Of a stretch of DNA of 64,000 nucleotides, positions 24,698-34,209 are shown piece by piece. This stretch comes from Clostridiales bacterium (GTDB taxonomy: Bacteria; Bacillota; Clostridia; Lachnospirales; Lachnospiraceae): assembly GCA_012520645.1 (NCBI GenBank), contig JAAYNV010000066.1:1-64000 (forward strand), read 5' to 3'. Position 1 is the first letter of the stretch. Every line of letters begins with the position of its first letter. The position numbers and the translations under genes are program-made. The notes below the pieces were generated by a model. It was not told the origin of the DNA. It made no database searches and saw only the letters and a list, made by a program, of their open reading frames with translations.

Positions 24698-25327
24698 CTA
24701 CTCCTCGATCAGCTCCAGTTTGCTGACAGAAACCTCATAGGCAACCCGCTTTTCCATCTGATCCTCCGAGAGTTTTTTCATATATTCCCGGCTCTGGATT
24801 CTGCCCCAGATTGCACAGCGACTGCCCACTTCAAAGCTGTTGGCATAGCGCGCATTTCTTCCCCAGCAGATGCAGGGTATATAATCCGATTTTCCATATG
24901 GGCGGTTAACTGCCAGCAAAAGATCGGCAATTTCTCTTCCAAGCGGTGTCTTCCGGTAAATCGGTTCCTTGCAGATATAGCCATCCAGATAAATCTGGTT
25001 TGTCTTTTCTCCCTCCGCAGCCTCTTCTAAAAATTCAATCTCCCTCGCAAACACGGAAAGAACAAGACGGTTCTTTCTCTCCTCGTGCCGGTTATACGAA
25101 CGGAACTGTCCGGTTACACTGATATAAGCTCCCTTATAATCCTCTTTCACATTCAAAAGCCGCTCCGATACCATGACCGGAACAATATCCGAGGATTCAC
25201 TCAGTCTGCTTACCTCTACATCCACCATGTAGAATCCTTCACCGTAAATCTCATGGCTGAATGTGAAATCACTCACGATTTCTCCCATGATTGTCACCTG
25301 GTTGTTTTCAATTACCTTATCTGTCAT
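24698..25327 (-). CDS. Single-stranded DNA-binding protein-like, two OB-fold segments
   Basis: About 209 residues. The first half (NNQVTIMGEIVSDFTFSHE to LSVFAREIEFL) and the second half (NQIYLDGYICKEPIYRKTPLGREIADLLLAV to VSVSKLELIEE) each look like an SSB OB fold; the second has the SSB-typical CICWGRNARYAN segment. It lacks the acidic Asp-Phe tail of canonical SSB, so it is a paralogue or specialised form. The start at 25327 has GGGAG nine bases upstream; a longer in-frame opening has no ribosome site. Its partners are unknown. Confidence 0.7.
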   Translation of the reverse strand: MTDKVIENNQVTIMGEIVSDFTFSHEIYGEGFYMVDVEVSRLSESSDIVPVMVSERLLNVKEDYKGAYISVTGQFRSYNRHEERKNRLVLSVFAREIEFLEEAAEGEKTNQIYLDGYICKEPIYRKTPLGREIADLLLAVNRPYGKSDYIPCICWGRNARYANSFEVGSRCAIWGRIQSREYMKKLSEDQMEKRVAYEVSVSKLELIEE

Positions 25328-25512
25328 TTTTGTGTTCTCCCTTCTTACCTTTAAGAATCTTTTCTGTGTCGTAGTACTATATATATTCCCAAAAAGGAAA
25401 GGTAGAACTGCAAACCGCCGCAGAAAAAGACGGCAGTTTCGCTTTCCCGTTATCTTTCGCTCTTTTCTTCCCAATATAGAACAATATAGACATACTTTTG
25501 CAACAAATTTTC

Positions 25513-25541
25513 TTGCATCCCCGCCGCTACAGTGCTATACT
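25513..25541 (+). promoter_or_regulatory. Promoter of typA
   Basis: TTGCAT (25513-25518), 17 bases, TATACT (25536-25541). The leader of about 80 bases holds a hairpin, GTTCTTTC/GAAAGAAC. Confidence 0.75.
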
Positions 25542-25627
25542 ATTACAGTTTTAGGGAATGTTAAGTTTTAGTTCTTTCATTAAAAAGGGAAAGAACTTCA
25601 GGTTAGAAAAGGAGCAGAATCACATCG

Positions 25628-27457
25628 ATGAAACAGAAAAGAGAAGATGTAAGAAATGTTGCTATTATTGCCCACGTCGATCACGGTAAGACCACGCTGG
25701 TCGATGAGCTTTTAAAACAGAGCGGTGTCTTCCGTGAAAATCAGGAAGTAGCTGAGCGTGTCATGGACTCCAATGACATTGAAAGAGAACGCGGAATCAC
25801 GATCCTTTCCAAAAACACCGCCGTTATGTATAAAGACACGAAAATTAATATCATTGACACTCCCGGTCATGCCGATTTCGGTGGGGAGGTGGAACGAGTT
25901 CTGAAGATGGTAAACGGTGTTATCCTTGTTGTGGATGCCTTCGAAGGAGCCATGCCACAGACCAAATTCGTACTCCGCAAGGCACTGGAATTAAAGCTGC
26001 CAGTCATCGTCTGCATCAATAAAATCGACCGTCCGGAGGCTCGTCCAAACGAAGTCATTGACGAAGTACTGGAGCTGTTCTTAGATCTGGAAGCCAGTGA
26101 TGAGCAGTTGGACTGCCCGTTTGTATTCGCTTCCGCCAAAGCAGGAACCGCTACTCTTGATCTGGATACACCGGGTCAGAACATGATTCCATTATTTGAA
26201 ACAATCCTCGACTATATTCCGGCGCCGCAGGGTGATCCGGATACCGGTACACAGGTACTGATCAGTACGATCGACTACAACGAATATGTCGGTCGTATCG
26301 GTGTCGGAAAAGTAGACAATGGTTCTATCCGCGTCAATCAGGAAGTCATGTTAATGAACCATCACGACCCGGAAAAACAAAAAAAGGTAAAAGTTTCCAA
26401 ATTATATGAATTTGACGGTCTGAATAAGGTCGAGGTACAGAGTGCGGAAATCGGTTCCATCGTAGCCATTTCCGGTATTGCAGATATTCACATCGGAGAT
26501 ACCCTCTGCGACCTGAACGATCCGCAGCCGCTTCCGTTCCAGAAAATTTCGGAGCCGACCATTGCCATGCACTTTATCGTAAACGACTCTCCGCTTGCCG
26601 GACAGGAAGGTAAATACATTACCAGTCGTCATCTGCGTGACCGCTTATACCGCGAATTAAATACCGATGTCTCCTTACGGGTGGAAGATACCGAAACAAC
26701 GGAAGCCTTCAAGGTATCCGGCCGCGGTGAACTGCATCTTTCCGTATTAATTGAAAACATGCGCCGTGAAGGCTACGAATTTGCAGTCAGCAAGGCAGAG
26801 GTTCTCTATCATACCGATGAGAAGGGACATAAATTAGAACCGATGGAGCAGGTCTATGTAGATGTACCGGAGGAATTTTCCGGTACGGTCATCGAAAAGC
26901 TGAGTCAGCGTAAGGGTGAGCTTCGCAATATGGGTGCTGCCTCCGGCGGCTATACCCGACTGGAGTTCTCTATCCCTTCCCGCGGACTGATTGGCTACCG
27001 TGGCGAATTCATGACCGATACTAAGGGCAATGGCATCATGAACTCCGTCTTTGACGGCTACGGTCCTTACAAGGGAGATATTCAGTACCGTAAACAGGGT
27101 TCCCTGATTGCATTTGAAGCCGGTGAAGCCATTACCTACGGTTTATATAATGCGCAGGAACGCGGTACACTTTTCATCGGCCCCGGTGATAAAGTATATT
27201 CCGGTATGGTAGTCGGACAGAATGGAAAGGCAGAGGACATCGAGATTAACGTCTGCAAGAAAAAACAGTTGACCAATACACGTTCCTCCAGCGCGGATGA
27301 AGCACTTCGTCTCACTCCGCCCAAGGTCTTAAGTCTGGAACAGGCACTGGAATTTATTGATACGGACGAGCTTTTGGAAGTCACACCTACCAGTCTGCGC
27401 ATCCGTAAAAAGATTCTCGACCCGACACTCAGAAAACGTGCCGGCATGAAAAAATAA
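25628..27457 (+). CDS. typA: Ribosome-associated GTPase TypA/BipA
   Basis: Translational GTPase of the EF-G class involved in ribosome assembly and stress growth. The G domain has AHVDHGKTTLVDELL (G1), RGITI (G2), DTPGHADFGGEV (G3) and NKIDRPEA (G4). The 609-residue length and the C-terminal domain with YRGEFMTDTKGNGIMN are diagnostic of TypA rather than EF-G or LepA. AAAGGAG lies 13 bases from the ATG, longer than normal, but no alternative start is available. It has its own promoter and ends at a strong terminator. Confidence 0.97.
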   Translation: MKQKREDVRNVAIIAHVDHGKTTLVDELLKQSGVFRENQEVAERVMDSNDIERERGITILSKNTAVMYKDTKINIIDTPGHADFGGEVERVLKMVNGVILVVDAFEGAMPQTKFVLRKALELKLPVIVCINKIDRPEARPNEVIDEVLELFLDLEASDEQLDCPFVFASAKAGTATLDLDTPGQNMIPLFETILDYIPAPQGDPDTGTQVLISTIDYNEYVGRIGVGKVDNGSIRVNQEVMLMNHHDPEKQKKVKVSKLYEFDGLNKVEVQSAEIGSIVAISGIADIHIGDTLCDLNDPQPLPFQKISEPTIAMHFIVNDSPLAGQEGKYITSRHLRDRLYRELNTDVSLRVEDTETTEAFKVSGRGELHLSVLIENMRREGYEFAVSKAEVLYHTDEKGHKLEPMEQVYVDVPEEFSGTVIEKLSQRKGELRNMGAASGGYTRLEFSIPSRGLIGYRGEFMTDTKGNGIMNSVFDGYGPYKGDIQYRKQGSLIAFEAGEAITYGLYNAQERGTLFIGPGDKVYSGMVVGQNGKAEDIEINVCKKKQLTNTRSSSADEALRLTPPKVLSLEQALEFIDTDELLEVTPTSLRIRKKILDPTLRKRAGMKK

Positions 27458-27478
27458 AAATATAATCGCAAAAATAAA

Positions 27479-27540
27479 AAAGAAAACGCAGGACTTCTTC
27501 CGGTATTTCCGGCAGCCGCCCTGCGTTTTCTTTTTTTATT
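27479..27540. terminator. Bidirectional terminator between typA and the MATE gene
   Basis: AGAAAACGCAGG (27481-27492) pairs with CCTGCGTTTTCT (27520-27531), with an inner CCGG/CCGG stem and T-runs on both strands. Confidence 0.88.
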
Positions 27541-28921
27541 TTTCTATTTTTTTAAGTTTCCGCATCGTCTTTTGAAACGTGACCAAAAACAGGCTCACTG
27601 TTGTGACCACTGCCAGCGTATCTGCCACCGGCTCTGCCAGAAAGACAGCAAATGCCTTATCCGAAAAAATTGCCGGCAGAATATAAATAAGCGGAATCAG
27701 CAGAATAATTTTCCGAAGCACTGCCAGAAAAAGGGACGCCTTGGCATTTCCAAGTGCCAGAAAGGTCTGCTGACAGGCAATCTGTGCTCCGAAAATACAG
27801 GATGCCGCCATATAAACCCGCATGGACCAGGAAGCATAAGCAAGGAGCTCTGCCTCATCGGTAAACATGCCCGCTAACACCTGCGGACAGAACATGGATA
27901 CGGCCCAGATCAACGTAGAATACGACAGACAACTGATCAAGGTCAGCTGAAATGCCTGTTTCACTCTGTCGCCGTTTCCCGCTCCGAAATTATAACTGAC
28001 AATCGGCTGCATTCCCTGTGTCAGTCCCTGCAGAGGCATCATGGAAAACTGCATCACACTGGTCAGAATCGTCATTGCTCCGACTGCCGTATTGCCGCCA
28101 TATTTTAACAAGGATGTATTGAAACAGATCTGCAGCACGCTCTCTGTAGACTGCATAATAAAGGGGGAAACGCCCAATGCCAGAACCGGAAGAATGACCG
28201 ATAGAGTCAACCTGATATTGCACTTTCGGATACGCAGCATGGTCCTTTTCCCGCACAAAAAGACGAGTACCCAGATACAGGAAACTGCCTGCGAAAGAAT
28301 CGTTGCCAAGGCCGCACCCTGCACTCCCATATGCAGACCGAAAATAAAAACCGGATCCAGTATAATATTTAATACCGCGCCGATCAATGTCGTTTTCATG
28401 CTGACATTCGTAAAACCCTGTGCCGAAATAAAGGAATTGAGCCCCAGGGAAAACTGTACAAAAACCGTTCCCAGCGTATAAATACGCATATAGGAAACCG
28501 CATAAGGAAGTGTCTGCTCACTCGCTCCAAATAGTAACAGTATATTTCTGCCAAATATCTGAAAGACTATGGTAAGCACCACCGAAAGCACTACGATTGC
28601 CGCAACACAGTTTCCCAGAATTTCTTCCGCCCTGTCATGCTCTCCTCTTCCCATACAGATTGAAGCTCTGGGCGCTCCGCCAAAACCAATCAAAGCGGCA
28701 AAAGCTGAGATCAGCATAATTGCCGGTAAAGTCACTCCCGCACCGGGAATATGACCGATATACATCCGGTCTACCATATTATAAAGAAGATTAATAATCT
28801 GTGCCGCGATTGCCGGCACTGCCAGTCGAAACAAAAGGGAGCTTACACGTTCGCTCCCCAATGCCTTTTCCTTATCCTTCTGCTCTTTTGCTATTATCTG
28901 TTCCTTTATCTCCTGTTCCAT
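27536..28921 (-). CDS. MATE-family multidrug/toxin efflux transporter
   Basis: A 461-residue membrane protein with about 12 segments in two homologous halves. The first half contains YNMVDRMYIGHIPGAGVTLPA, the typical MATE opening, and the second half QGLTQGMQPIVSYNFGAG. It is of the DinF/NorM-like branch and exports organic cations with Na+ or H+. The true substrate is unknown. AGGAGG lies eight bases before the ATG. It follows mgtE by 19 bases, so they probably share a transcript. Confidence 0.92.
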   Translation of the reverse strand: MEQEIKEQIIAKEQKDKEKALGSERVSSLLFRLAVPAIAAQIINLLYNMVDRMYIGHIPGAGVTLPAIMLISAFAALIGFGGAPRASICMGRGEHDRAEEILGNCVAAIVVLSVVLTIVFQIFGRNILLLFGASEQTLPYAVSYMRIYTLGTVFVQFSLGLNSFISAQGFTNVSMKTTLIGAVLNIILDPVFIFGLHMGVQGAALATILSQAVSCIWVLVFLCGKRTMLRIRKCNIRLTLSVILPVLALGVSPFIMQSTESVLQICFNTSLLKYGGNTAVGAMTILTSVMQFSMMPLQGLTQGMQPIVSYNFGAGNGDRVKQAFQLTLISCLSYSTLIWAVSMFCPQVLAGMFTDEAELLAYASWSMRVYMAASCIFGAQIACQQTFLALGNAKASLFLAVLRKIILLIPLIYILPAIFSDKAFAVFLAEPVADTLAVVTTVSLFLVTFQKTMRKLKKIEK

Positions 28922-28940
28922 TTCTGAAACCTCCTAATGC

Positions 28941-30290
28941 CTATAGATGTAGCACCATCTTGGCAATCTGAAAATAAATCATAAGTGACAGGGCATCCAC
29001 AATCGTCGTAATAAACGGACTTGCCATAACCGCCGGATCAAATCCAATCTTTTTGGCACAAAGCGGCAATACACAGCCTACCATCTTGGCGATCAGCACT
29101 GCTGCCATCAAAGTCAGACATACGACCAGAGATACATACAGTCCCACTCGGTCATACAGCATCAGTTTTGCAAATGTCGCTGCCGCCAATGTCATGCCAC
29201 AAAGTACGGCAACCCGTATTTCCTTCCAGATGATCCGAAGCAGATCCCTGAATTCAATTTCATTTAACGATAATCCTCGGATGATGGTCACGCTGGTCTG
29301 TCCTCCCGCATTTCCACCCGTATCCATTAACATCGGTATAAATGCAGTCAGTACCACACAGGCACTCAGCGCATCCTCAAAGGAAGTAATAATCTTTCCG
29401 GTGAAGGTAGCTGAGATCATCAAAAATAAAAGCCAGGGAATTCTCTTTTTATAGGTTTCCAAAATTCCCGTCTTCATGTATGGTTTATCAGACGGCACGA
29501 TCGCTGCCATCTTCTCAATATCTTCTGTGGTCTCCTCCTGCAGAATATCCATGATATCGTCGACCGTGATGATGCCGACGAGCCGGTTCTCATTGTCCAC
29601 GACAGGCATTGCGGTAAAATCGTATTTCTGAAACATTGCCGCAACCTCTTCCTGATCCATAAGCGTGTTGATGGCAATGACATTCTCGTGCATGATATCA
29701 CCGATAATCTCGTCCGGCTGGGAAAGAAGGAGATAACGCAGCGCTACCGTACCAAGCAGAGTCCGCTTGCTGTCCAGTACATAACAAATGTTGATCGTCT
29801 CACTGTCCACACCAATTCTGCGGATGCGGCTGATTGCCTCCTCCACCGTCAGGTTTTCCTTCAGATCCACATATTCCACCGTCATGATGCTTCCTGCAGA
29901 ATCCTCCGGATAACGTAACAGGTGGTTAATATCCTTTCTGGTATCCGCCTTGGCACTTGCCAGTATTTTCTTGACCACATTAGCGGGCATCTCCTCCAAA
30001 AGGTCGGTAGCATCATCCGCCATCAGATTATCAATAATGCTGGCCGCTTCTTTATCCGACAGGGAAGTAATAATAAACTGCTCATTATCCACGTCCAGAT
30101 AAGAAAATACATCCGCTGCCATAGACTTTGGCAGAATACGGAATACCTTCAGCATTTCTTCATCTTCCAGCTCTTCCAGTACTGCAGCCACATCGGCCTC
30201 ATTCATTTCCGCCATCTTCTGACGCAGACGGGTATAGAGCTTATTTTCCAGTAATTCCCGGATTTCCTCCAGGTTTCTGATCTCTTCCAT
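28941..30290 (-). CDS. mgtE: Magnesium transporter MgtE
   Basis: A Mg2+ channel of about 449 residues. An N-terminal helical domain with MAADVFSYLDVDNEQ and LLEEMPANVVKKIL is followed by paired CBS domains (about 125-250, with DSAGSIMTVEYVDL and FTAMPVVDNENRLVGIITVDD) and a five-helix membrane pore with PMLMDTGGNAGGQTS. Mg2+ binding to the CBS/N region closes the channel in known members. The start at 30290 is chosen because GGAGG lies eight bases upstream; an ATG five codons earlier has no site. Its start is overlapped by a short upstream reading frame in another register. No M-box is seen. Confidence 0.95.
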   Translation of the reverse strand: MEEIRNLEEIRELLENKLYTRLRQKMAEMNEADVAAVLEELEDEEMLKVFRILPKSMAADVFSYLDVDNEQFIITSLSDKEAASIIDNLMADDATDLLEEMPANVVKKILASAKADTRKDINHLLRYPEDSAGSIMTVEYVDLKENLTVEEAISRIRRIGVDSETINICYVLDSKRTLLGTVALRYLLLSQPDEIIGDIMHENVIAINTLMDQEEVAAMFQKYDFTAMPVVDNENRLVGIITVDDIMDILQEETTEDIEKMAAIVPSDKPYMKTGILETYKKRIPWLLFLMISATFTGKIITSFEDALSACVVLTAFIPMLMDTGGNAGGQTSVTIIRGLSLNEIEFRDLLRIIWKEIRVAVLCGMTLAAATFAKLMLYDRVGLYVSLVVCLTLMAAVLIAKMVGCVLPLCAKKIGFDPAVMASPFITTIVDALSLMIYFQIAKMVLHL

Positions 30291-30357
30291 TGTAATTTCC
30301 TCCATGTTCAGTTTTTATGTACCCGTCGGGCAAAGGAACGTCTAAATTGTTCTTCAT
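30241..30357 (-). CDS. Short upstream ORF overlapping the mgtE start (possible leader peptide)
   Basis: ATG at 30355-30357 with AAAGGTGG five bases upstream opens a 38-codon frame ending TAA at 30241-30243, 50 bases inside mgtE in another register. The product starts MKNNLDVPLPDGYIKTEHGG, with Asp/Pro pairs at positions 6-11, and ends in Gly/Asn-rich residues. Mg2+ transporter genes elsewhere (mgtA, mgtB) use Pro/Asp-rich leader peptides, so a sensing role is attractive but unproved. Whether it is translated is not shown by the sequence. Confidence 0.4.
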   Translation of the reverse strand: MKNNLDVPLPDGYIKTEHGGNYNGRDQKPGGNPGITGK

Positions 30358-30487
30358 AAAAACCACCACCTTTCGAAAATTACTTTGTCTCATTCTCTCA
30401 GAAGTCTTCCCTCTGTCTCTATTAAGATACCACTCTTTTCCCCAAAAAGAAAATAAAATTTTTGTAATTTAAGTAAAAAAACGGTTC

Positions 30488-31165
30488 CTACCCTTTTGTG
30501 ACACCACCTTTTACAGCGCAGTCATTTGCACATTCATAATACAGGCTTTCCACCTTTGTCAGAACACTCTTTCCTGCCGTTGCCTCCGTAATCTCTTTAC
30601 AGACCACCTCATATTCTTCCTGCGGAATAAGAGCCGTCAGTACAACATTCTCCGTATACCGGCTGTCTTCAATTGGTATGTTCCGGTTTCCAAGAATATA
30701 CTGGATCTTGCCCAGACCATTATAATCCGTTTCCATTTTCATTCGGACTCCATAACGCATTGTCACGATTCGGCTCGCATGAAGTCCCGCCTTTACTGCC
30801 TGTGTATATGCCCTGACCAGTCCTCCCGTTCCAAGCAGTGTACCACCGAAATACCGGGTTACGACTACTGCCGCATTGCGCACCTCTTCTCCCAAAAGCA
30901 CCTCTAACATAGGTCTTCCTGCGGTTCCCGATGGCTCCCCGTCATCACTGCACCGGGTCAGCTCCGCTTTTTTTCCGATCACAAAAGCAGAACAGTTATG
31001 TCTTGCATCCCAATACTTTTTCTTTGTCTCCTCGATAAAAGCGGCTGCCTCCTCCTCAGATTCCACCCTGCGCAGGGTCGCAATGAACCGGGATTTTTTC
31101 TCCTCAATCTCTCCCTGCCCGCCTTCCTTCAATATTTTATAAGGAATCATCCTTTCTTCATCCAT
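30488..31165 (-). CDS. YigZ/IMPACT-family protein (UPF0029)
   Basis: A 225-residue protein with the N-terminal UPF0029/IMPACT domain (KSRFIATLRRVESEEEA; HNCSAFVIG; CSDDGEPSGTAGRP; RYFGGTLLGTGGL) and a C-terminal DUF1949 ferredoxin-like half. It is conserved in bacteria and eukaryotes; the yeast homologue YIH1 inhibits Gcn2, while the bacterial role is unclear. GGAG lies seven bases before the ATG. Upstream is a divergent class A PBP gene; downstream is the mgtE promoter region. Confidence 0.93.
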   Translation of the reverse strand: MDEERMIPYKILKEGGQGEIEEKKSRFIATLRRVESEEEAAAFIEETKKKYWDARHNCSAFVIGKKAELTRCSDDGEPSGTAGRPMLEVLLGEEVRNAAVVVTRYFGGTLLGTGGLVRAYTQAVKAGLHASRIVTMRYGVRMKMETDYNGLGKIQYILGNRNIPIEDSRYTENVVLTALIPQEEYEVVCKEITEATAGKSVLTKVESLYYECANDCAVKGGVTKG

Positions 31166-31373
31166 ATCTTTTCTCCATTTCTTTCCCGCCAGAATCCTAC
31201 TGGTATTTTAACATGATTACATTCGTATGGACAGTATAAAATCCTTACATTTGTGAAGAATATCTTAATATAGAATAAATTTCTTTATTTCATGCCTTTT
31301 TTTTGATATACTGTAAAGAGTTATGTAAATGCCAAAAAGGCTTCAGACTTTTGAAAGGAGCATGATTATTTAG

Positions 31374-34121
31374 ATGAATTATAGTAAAAAAGGAGTTCGT
31401 GCCAAGCAGAGCGCATTGAATTCCAAATCAAAAAAGTGGGGGCGTAAATTCGGTCTGTCCGTCTTAAAATTGTGTCTGCTTTTGTTCCTTGGTGCAGGTA
31501 TTGTCGGCATCAGTGCCGGAATCGGCATCTTTAAGGGCATCATCAGCACTGCACCGGACATTTCCAATATTGATGTTTCTCCCTCCGGTTTTTCCTCCTT
31601 TGTCTACGACAGTGAAGGACATCAGATTGAGAAGCTGGTCGCTGCCGATTCCAACCGTATTCCGGTCAGTATGGATCAGATCCCCGAAGATCTTGCACAT
31701 GCTTTCGTGGCAATTGAAGACGAACGCTTTTATGACCACAATGGTATTGATATCAAGGGTATCATGCGTGCCGGTGTACAGGCAATCAAAAACCGTGAGC
31801 TCGGCCAGGGTGCTTCCACTATCACACAGCAGCTGTTAAAGAATAACGTCTTTGATAACTGGACCAATGAAAGCACCATGGAAAAGATCAAACGTAAAAT
31901 TCAGGAGCAGTATCTTGCCATTGAACTGGAAAAGAACTTTACCGAAACCCTCGGACATGACGCTGCCAAAGATAAGATTCTGGAAAACTACATGAATACC
32001 ATCAACCTTGGTCAGAATACGCTTGGAGTGCAGGCAGCTTCCCTGCGCTATTTCAACAAGCCGGTATATCAGCTGAATCTTTCGGAATGTGCCTGTATCG
32101 CAGCCATTACCCAGAATCCGTCCAAATGGAACCCGATCTCCCATCCGGACAAAAACAAGGAACGCCGTGACATTGTACTCGGCAACATGCTGGAACAGAA
32201 CTATATTACACAGGAAGAATATGACGAGGCAGTCGCTGATGATATCTATGCCCGCATCCAGACTGTAAACGAAGAGACTGAAGATTCCTCTGTCTATACA
32301 TACTTTGTAGATGAGTTGACCGAACAGGTATTGAACGATCTGGTAGAAAAGGGCGGTTATAACGAGACACAGGCATATAACCTGCTCTATACAGGCGGTA
32401 TCAGTATCTTTACGACACAGGATCCTGATATCCAGAAAATCTGTGACGAAGCATTTACCAATCCGGATAACTTTCCGGCAAATACCAAATGGTATCTGCA
32501 ATATGAACTGACGATTGAAAAAGCGGACGGCGAGCTGGAAAACTTCAGTAATGAAATGTTTAAATCCTATTTTACCGCACAGAAAAGCAGCTTCAATTCC
32601 ATCTTTGCAAGCAAGGAGGAAGCAGATGCTGCCATCGAAGAATATAAGGCTTCCGTACTGGGTGCAGGTGACGAAGTCTATGCTGAAAGCATTAACTTAA
32701 GTCCACAGCCCCAGGTATCGATTACTGTTATGGATCAGAGTACCGGTTATGTAGTGGCATTAGTCGGCGGACGCGGTGCCAAAGAAGCAAGCCGTACCTT
32801 AAACCGTGCAACCAATACGGTACGTCAGCCGGGTTCCACCTTCAAAGTCGTATCCACCTATGCACCGGCGCTGGACAGTGCCGGAATGACACTTGCTACC
32901 GTGCAAAACGATGCACCTTACAATTACGCAAACGGTCGACCGGTACAGAACTGGTATGGTTCCAGCTATAAGGGACTGTGCTCTCTTCGTTACGGAATCG
33001 AACAGTCCTTAAATATCGTTACCGTAAAAACCCTGACACAGATCACCCCGCAGCTTGGCTTTGATTACTTACAGCATTTCGGTTTCACCACTCTGGTAGA
33101 ACGCGAGGAACGAAACGGGCAGATTGTCTCCGATATCGGGCAGCCGTTAGCGCTCGGCGGAATTACAGACGGTGTAACCAATCTGGAACTGAATGCTGCT
33201 TATGCGGCGATTGCAAACCACGGAACCTATATCAAGCCAACCCTCTACACGAAGGTGGTTGATCATGACGGAAACGTCATTCTGGACAATACCAAGCCGG
33301 AATCCCATCAGGTTGTAAAGGAAACGACCGCTTTCCTTCTGACCGATGCCATGGTAGACGTAGTCACCAAGGGAACCGGTGCCAGAGTCAACTTCGGAAA
33401 CATGGCGATTGCCGGAAAGACCGGAACAACAACCAAGGATAAGGATGCCTGGTTTGCCGGCTTTACTCCTTACTATACCGCAACTACATGGGCAGGCTAT
33501 GACAACAACGTAAGCCTGAGCGGAGATGAAAAAAACCTTGCCAAAACTTTGTGGCGTGCGGTTATGTCACAGATTCATGCCGACCTGCCAAACGAGTCCT
33601 TTACCAGACCCGCCGGTATCGTCAGCGCTACCGTCTGTTCCAAATCCGGTAAGCTTCCGATTGCAGGGCTCTGTGACGGATGTCTGCGTTCGGAATACTT
33701 TGCTGAAGGCACTGTTCCGACTGAGACCTGTGACGTACACTATTCCGGCACGATCTGCCAGTACAGTATGCTGCCGGCATGTGAAGAATGCCCGTTCAAA
33801 GTACCCGGCACCATCGAACTGATTCCGCCGGAAAATTCCACGGTGCAAAACGGTACTTCCAATAAGCAGCCGGTGATCAATTCCACCACCGATCCACTGT
33901 TAACCGGTGACACACTGACTCAGCGTAATTTGACCATGTGTCCACACAATGCAGAGTTCTTCCAACAGCCGAATGCATCCGCATTAATTGAACAGCAGCG
34001 TCTCCAGATTTTACAAAGTGCCGGTCTGGTCGATGCAAATGGTCAGCCGGTCGCACCGTCTGCTGCAGGTACGACACCCGAGCAGCCACCTCAACAACAG
34101 GATGCTACTGTACCGCAATAA
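31374..34121 (+). CDS. Class A penicillin-binding protein (PBP1a family)
   Basis: A bifunctional peptidoglycan synthase of 915 residues. One N-terminal membrane anchor (30-55) precedes a GT51 glycosyltransferase with AIEDERFYDHNGIDIKG (catalytic Glu115) and GASTITQQLLKN. The transpeptidase domain has QPGSTFK (nucleophile Ser488, Lys491), QSLN (545-547) and GKTGTT (682-687). A Cys-rich tail (about 750-815, seven cysteines within 60 residues) and a Gln/Pro-rich end follow; similar tails occur in Clostridia PBPs. GGAG is 13 bases from this ATG. A tiny ATG-ATT-ATT-TAG lies between and overlaps the start by TAGATG. It is transcribed alone and ends at a terminator. Confidence 0.95.
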   Translation: MNYSKKGVRAKQSALNSKSKKWGRKFGLSVLKLCLLLFLGAGIVGISAGIGIFKGIISTAPDISNIDVSPSGFSSFVYDSEGHQIEKLVAADSNRIPVSMDQIPEDLAHAFVAIEDERFYDHNGIDIKGIMRAGVQAIKNRELGQGASTITQQLLKNNVFDNWTNESTMEKIKRKIQEQYLAIELEKNFTETLGHDAAKDKILENYMNTINLGQNTLGVQAASLRYFNKPVYQLNLSECACIAAITQNPSKWNPISHPDKNKERRDIVLGNMLEQNYITQEEYDEAVADDIYARIQTVNEETEDSSVYTYFVDELTEQVLNDLVEKGGYNETQAYNLLYTGGISIFTTQDPDIQKICDEAFTNPDNFPANTKWYLQYELTIEKADGELENFSNEMFKSYFTAQKSSFNSIFASKEEADAAIEEYKASVLGAGDEVYAESINLSPQPQVSITVMDQSTGYVVALVGGRGAKEASRTLNRATNTVRQPGSTFKVVSTYAPALDSAGMTLATVQNDAPYNYANGRPVQNWYGSSYKGLCSLRYGIEQSLNIVTVKTLTQITPQLGFDYLQHFGFTTLVEREERNGQIVSDIGQPLALGGITDGVTNLELNAAYAAIANHGTYIKPTLYTKVVDHDGNVILDNTKPESHQVVKETTAFLLTDAMVDVVTKGTGARVNFGNMAIAGKTGTTTKDKDAWFAGFTPYYTATTWAGYDNNVSLSGDEKNLAKTLWRAVMSQIHADLPNESFTRPAGIVSATVCSKSGKLPIAGLCDGCLRSEYFAEGTVPTETCDVHYSGTICQYSMLPACEECPFKVPGTIELIPPENSTVQNGTSNKQPVINSTTDPLLTGDTLTQRNLTMCPHNAEFFQQPNASALIEQQRLQILQSAGLVDANGQPVAPSAAGTTPEQPPQQQDATVPQ

Positions 34122-34147
34122 CAGCAAAATAGACTTCAATTCAAAAC

Positions 34148-34193
34148 ACAAAAACAGGACCTTCGGGAAGTATTTCCCGGTCCTGTTTTTTCT
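34148..34193. terminator. Terminator after the PBP gene
   Basis: AAAACAGGACC (34151-34161) pairs with GGTCCTGTTTTT (34179-34190) around an inner GGGAA/TTCCC stem. It is probably shared by the convergent ABC operon. Confidence 0.85.
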
Positions 34194-34209
34194 CTGCCCA
34201 CATATTTTT

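Noticed and set aside
30291..30480. M-box (Mg2+) riboswitch before mgtE
   Set aside because: The conserved M-box core blocks are absent and the leader is too short; only the small ORF and simple hairpins are seen.
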